Positions 13,305 through 14,808 of a stretch of 14,808 nucleotides of DNA are shown piece by piece. The stretch comes from Pseudomonadota bacterium (lineage in GTDB: Bacteria > Pseudomonadota > Alphaproteobacteria > Rhodobacterales > Rhodobacteraceae), in assembly GCA_021813645.1 (NCBI GenBank), contig JAKAJW010000368.1, positions 1 to 14,808 of the forward strand. Direction: 5' to 3'. A model generated the notes under the pieces. That model did no database searches. It had not been told where the DNA came from and saw only the letters and a program-made list of their open reading frames with translations. The number at the start of each line of letters is the position of its first letter. Position 1 is the first letter of the stretch. A program made the translations under genes and the position numbers.

Positions 13305-14808
13305 CACGACGCTCTCCGCATGGTCCGCTTGGCGCCGTGCCGGAATGCCGCCAGTGAGGGCCGCGCCGGCCCGGCGGCGCGTCCCTCGGCATGGGCGGCG
13401 AGCGCCCGGACGCTTGGATGGGCTATGAGATCCTTGGCCTCCAGATCGAGGCCGGCGCCGATCATCTGCGCCGCGATCCGGAAGATCGCCAGGGAATCGG
13501 CACCAAGCTCATGCAGTGTCGCCGTCACGCTGAAATCGCGCCGCCCGAGCGCTTCGCCCCAGATCGCGGCCAGCTTGCGCTCCATCTCCGTCGTCGGTTC
13601 CGCGATCGGCTGCGCCGGGGGCTGTGCCTCGCCTTCCGGCTCGGGCAGTGCCCGACGGTCCAGCTTGCCGTTGGCGGTCTGCGGCAGCACCGGCACGACC
13701 ATCCAGCCCTGCGGTTGCATGTAGTCCGGCAATTGCGCCGCCAGCGCGGCCGCGATCGCGCCCAGATCCGGCGTGGCGCCGGGTTTGGCCACCAGCCAGG
13801 CCACCAGGCGCTTGTCGCCCGAGGCGCGGGCGCGCAGATCCACCGCCGCCTTGTCCACCCCCGGCATCGCCCGCAGCCGCGCCTCGATCTCGCCAAGCTC
13901 AATGCGGAAGCCGCGCAGCTTCACCTGGCCGTCGCGCCGGCCGAGCACCGCGATCTCGCCGTTCGGCAGCCGCTTCGCCAGATCGCCGGTGGCATAGAGC
14001 CGCCGCGCCTTTCCGTTCAGCACGACCTCGCGGAAGGCCGCCGCGGTCAGCTCCGGCCGGTTGTAGTAGCCCAGGGCCAGCCCGTCGCCGCCGATGTTCA
14101 GCTCGCCGACCGCGCCGATGGGCTGCACCTCGCCCGCCTCCGACAGGACATGCAGCTCGGTGTTGCCGATCGGATGGCCGATGCTGATCGGCGCGCCCGG
14201 AAGCACCCGGCGGACCGCCGACCAGACGGTGGTTTCGGTCGGCCCGTACATGTTCCAAAGCTCGGCACCGCCCGCCGTCAGTCGCGTCGCCAGATCGGCC
14301 GGCAGCGGCTCGCCCCCCGCCAGGCATTTCAGCCCGGCCCTGGGTTCGAGCCCGGCGTCGAGCAGCATGTCCCACAGCGTCGGCGTCGCTTGCATCAGGG
14401 TGATGTCGCCTTGCGCCAGGCGGTCGACCAGCGGAAAACCCTCGCGCACGTCATCGGCCGAAGCGATCACCACCTTCGCCCCCACCGTCAACGGCAGGAA
14501 GAGCTCGAGCACGGCGATGTCGAACATCACCGTGGTGACCGACAGCACCACGTCGCCTCGGCCCAGCCCCGGCTCGCGCGCCATCGTGGTGAGGAAGTTC
14601 ACCACCGCACGATGCGGCACCGCCACGCCCTTCGGCACACCTGTCGAGCCCGAGGTGAAGATGACATAGGCCGCCCGTTCGGATTGGGCCGGCACCGCCC
14701 GCGGCACCGCGCCCGGCCGGGCGGCCGACGGCCGCAGGACCGGCCGCGTGCCGGCGAAGGGCGCCGCCTCGGCCACCACCGCGGCGACTTCCGCGGTGTC
14801 GACGATGC
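13304..14808 (-). CDS. NRPS adenylation-carrier protein, 5' end outside window
   Basis: The frame is open to the window edge, so the N-terminus, possibly with a condensation domain, lies to the right; about 500 residues are visible. Counting from the GTG at 14779, adenylation motifs are YVIFTSGSTGVPKG (38-51), NMYGPTETT (176-184), LYATGDLAKRLPNGE (261-275), DGQVKLRGFRIELGEIE (283-299) and NGKLDR (K372). The carrier domain has LHELGADSLAI with Ser429. A 30-residue basic tail follows and might dock to the next protein. Aligned to GrsA, the pocket residues read D87, I88, L91, Q130, C152, A154, M177, V185, W186, K372, closest to the glycine code I recall (DILQLGLIWK). The enzyme activates an amino acid as adenylate and loads its own carrier, possibly also the empty carrier of the next protein. 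The stop overlaps the next start by one base (TGATG), indicating an operon. Confidence 0.9.
   Translation of the reverse strand, partial: IVDTAEVAAVVAEAAPFAGTRPVLRPSAARPGAVPRAVPAQSERAAYVIFTSGSTGVPKGVAVPHRAVVNFLTTMAREPGLGRGDVVLSVTTVMFDIAVLELFLPLTVGAKVVIASADDVREGFPLVDRLAQGDITLMQATPTLWDMLLDAGLEPRAGLKCLAGGEPLPADLATRLTAGGAELWNMYGPTETTVWSAVRRVLPGAPISIGHPIGNTELHVLSEAGEVQPIGAVGELNIGGDGLALGYYNRPELTAAAFREVVLNGKARRLYATGDLAKRLPNGEIAVLGRRDGQVKLRGFRIELGEIEARLRAMPGVDKAAVDLRARASGDKRLVAWLVAKPGATPDLGAIAAALAAQLPDYMQPQGWMVVPVLPQTANGKLDRRALPEPEGEAQPPAQPIAEPTTEMERKLAAIWGEALGRRDFSVTATLHELGADSLAIFRIAAQMIGAGLDLEAKDLIAHPSVRALAAHAEGRAAGPARPSLAAFRHGAKRTMRRAS
13312..13317 (-). promoter_or_regulatory. Ribosome binding site of the second NRPS gene
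   Basis: On the minus strand GGAGAG ends 7 bases before the ATG at 13302-13304. It lies inside the end of the upstream NRPS gene and supports ATG rather than the adjacent GTG as the start, with coupled translation through TGATG. Confidence 0.6.

Overview
The window is very GC-rich and densely coded, with genes abutting or overlapping. GC-rich third positions, the gene content and a CtrA-like site suggest an alphaproteobacterium of the Rhodobacterales/Rhodospirillales kind. This placement is inferred from style, because no rRNA or marker gene is present. I see no tRNA, rRNA, insertion sequence or CRISPR array.

The layout has three parts. (1) Bases 1-534 hold the 3' end of a double-hotdog (MaoC/FAS1-like) acyl-CoA dehydratase or hydratase, which converges on the next gene. 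(2) Bases 531-9783 are an exopolysaccharide island: a GT4 glycosyltransferase (-), a polysaccharide pyruvyl transferase (+), a secreted clan-A glycoside hydrolase (-), a Wzy/O-antigen-ligase-type polymerase (+), a fused Wzz/BY-kinase co-polymerase (+) and a second GT4 glycosyltransferase (+). Together these could add sugars to a lipid-linked repeat, decorate it with pyruvate ketals, polymerise it, control chain length by tyrosine phosphorylation, and trim or release the polymer in the periplasm. The initiating sugar-phosphate transferase, flippase and outer-membrane exporter are not in the window. (3) Bases 9851-14808 are a nonribosomal peptide locus. A Sfp-type phosphopantetheinyl transferase (+) converges on a minus-strand NRPS operon. 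The first protein, cut by the window edge, is adenylation-carrier with a glycine-like specificity code. The second is condensation, adenylation remnant, carrier, thioesterase.

The NRPS second protein is the most unusual item. Between its condensation and carrier domains only the small C-terminal subdomain of an adenylation domain remains, with the catalytic lysine position changed to Asp. Its thioesterase has Cys in place of the usual nucleophilic Ser. The reading frame then breaks inside the thioesterase, and the remaining ~155 codons continue in the -1 frame without a recognisable catalytic His. The terminal module is either decaying (or carries a sequencing error), or is a trans-loaded module with an altered release domain.

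Smaller points: two convergent gene pairs share a CTAG palindrome as overlapping stop codons; a CtrA-like box lies between the divergent hydrolase and polymerase genes; a 7-bp inverted repeat lies in the 171-bp leader of the co-polymerase gene; and the DNA encoding the BY-kinase tyrosine tail also holds the start of the next glycosyltransferase gene. No gene-free stretch exceeds 300 bases; the longest gaps are 1752-1902 and 6255-6425.
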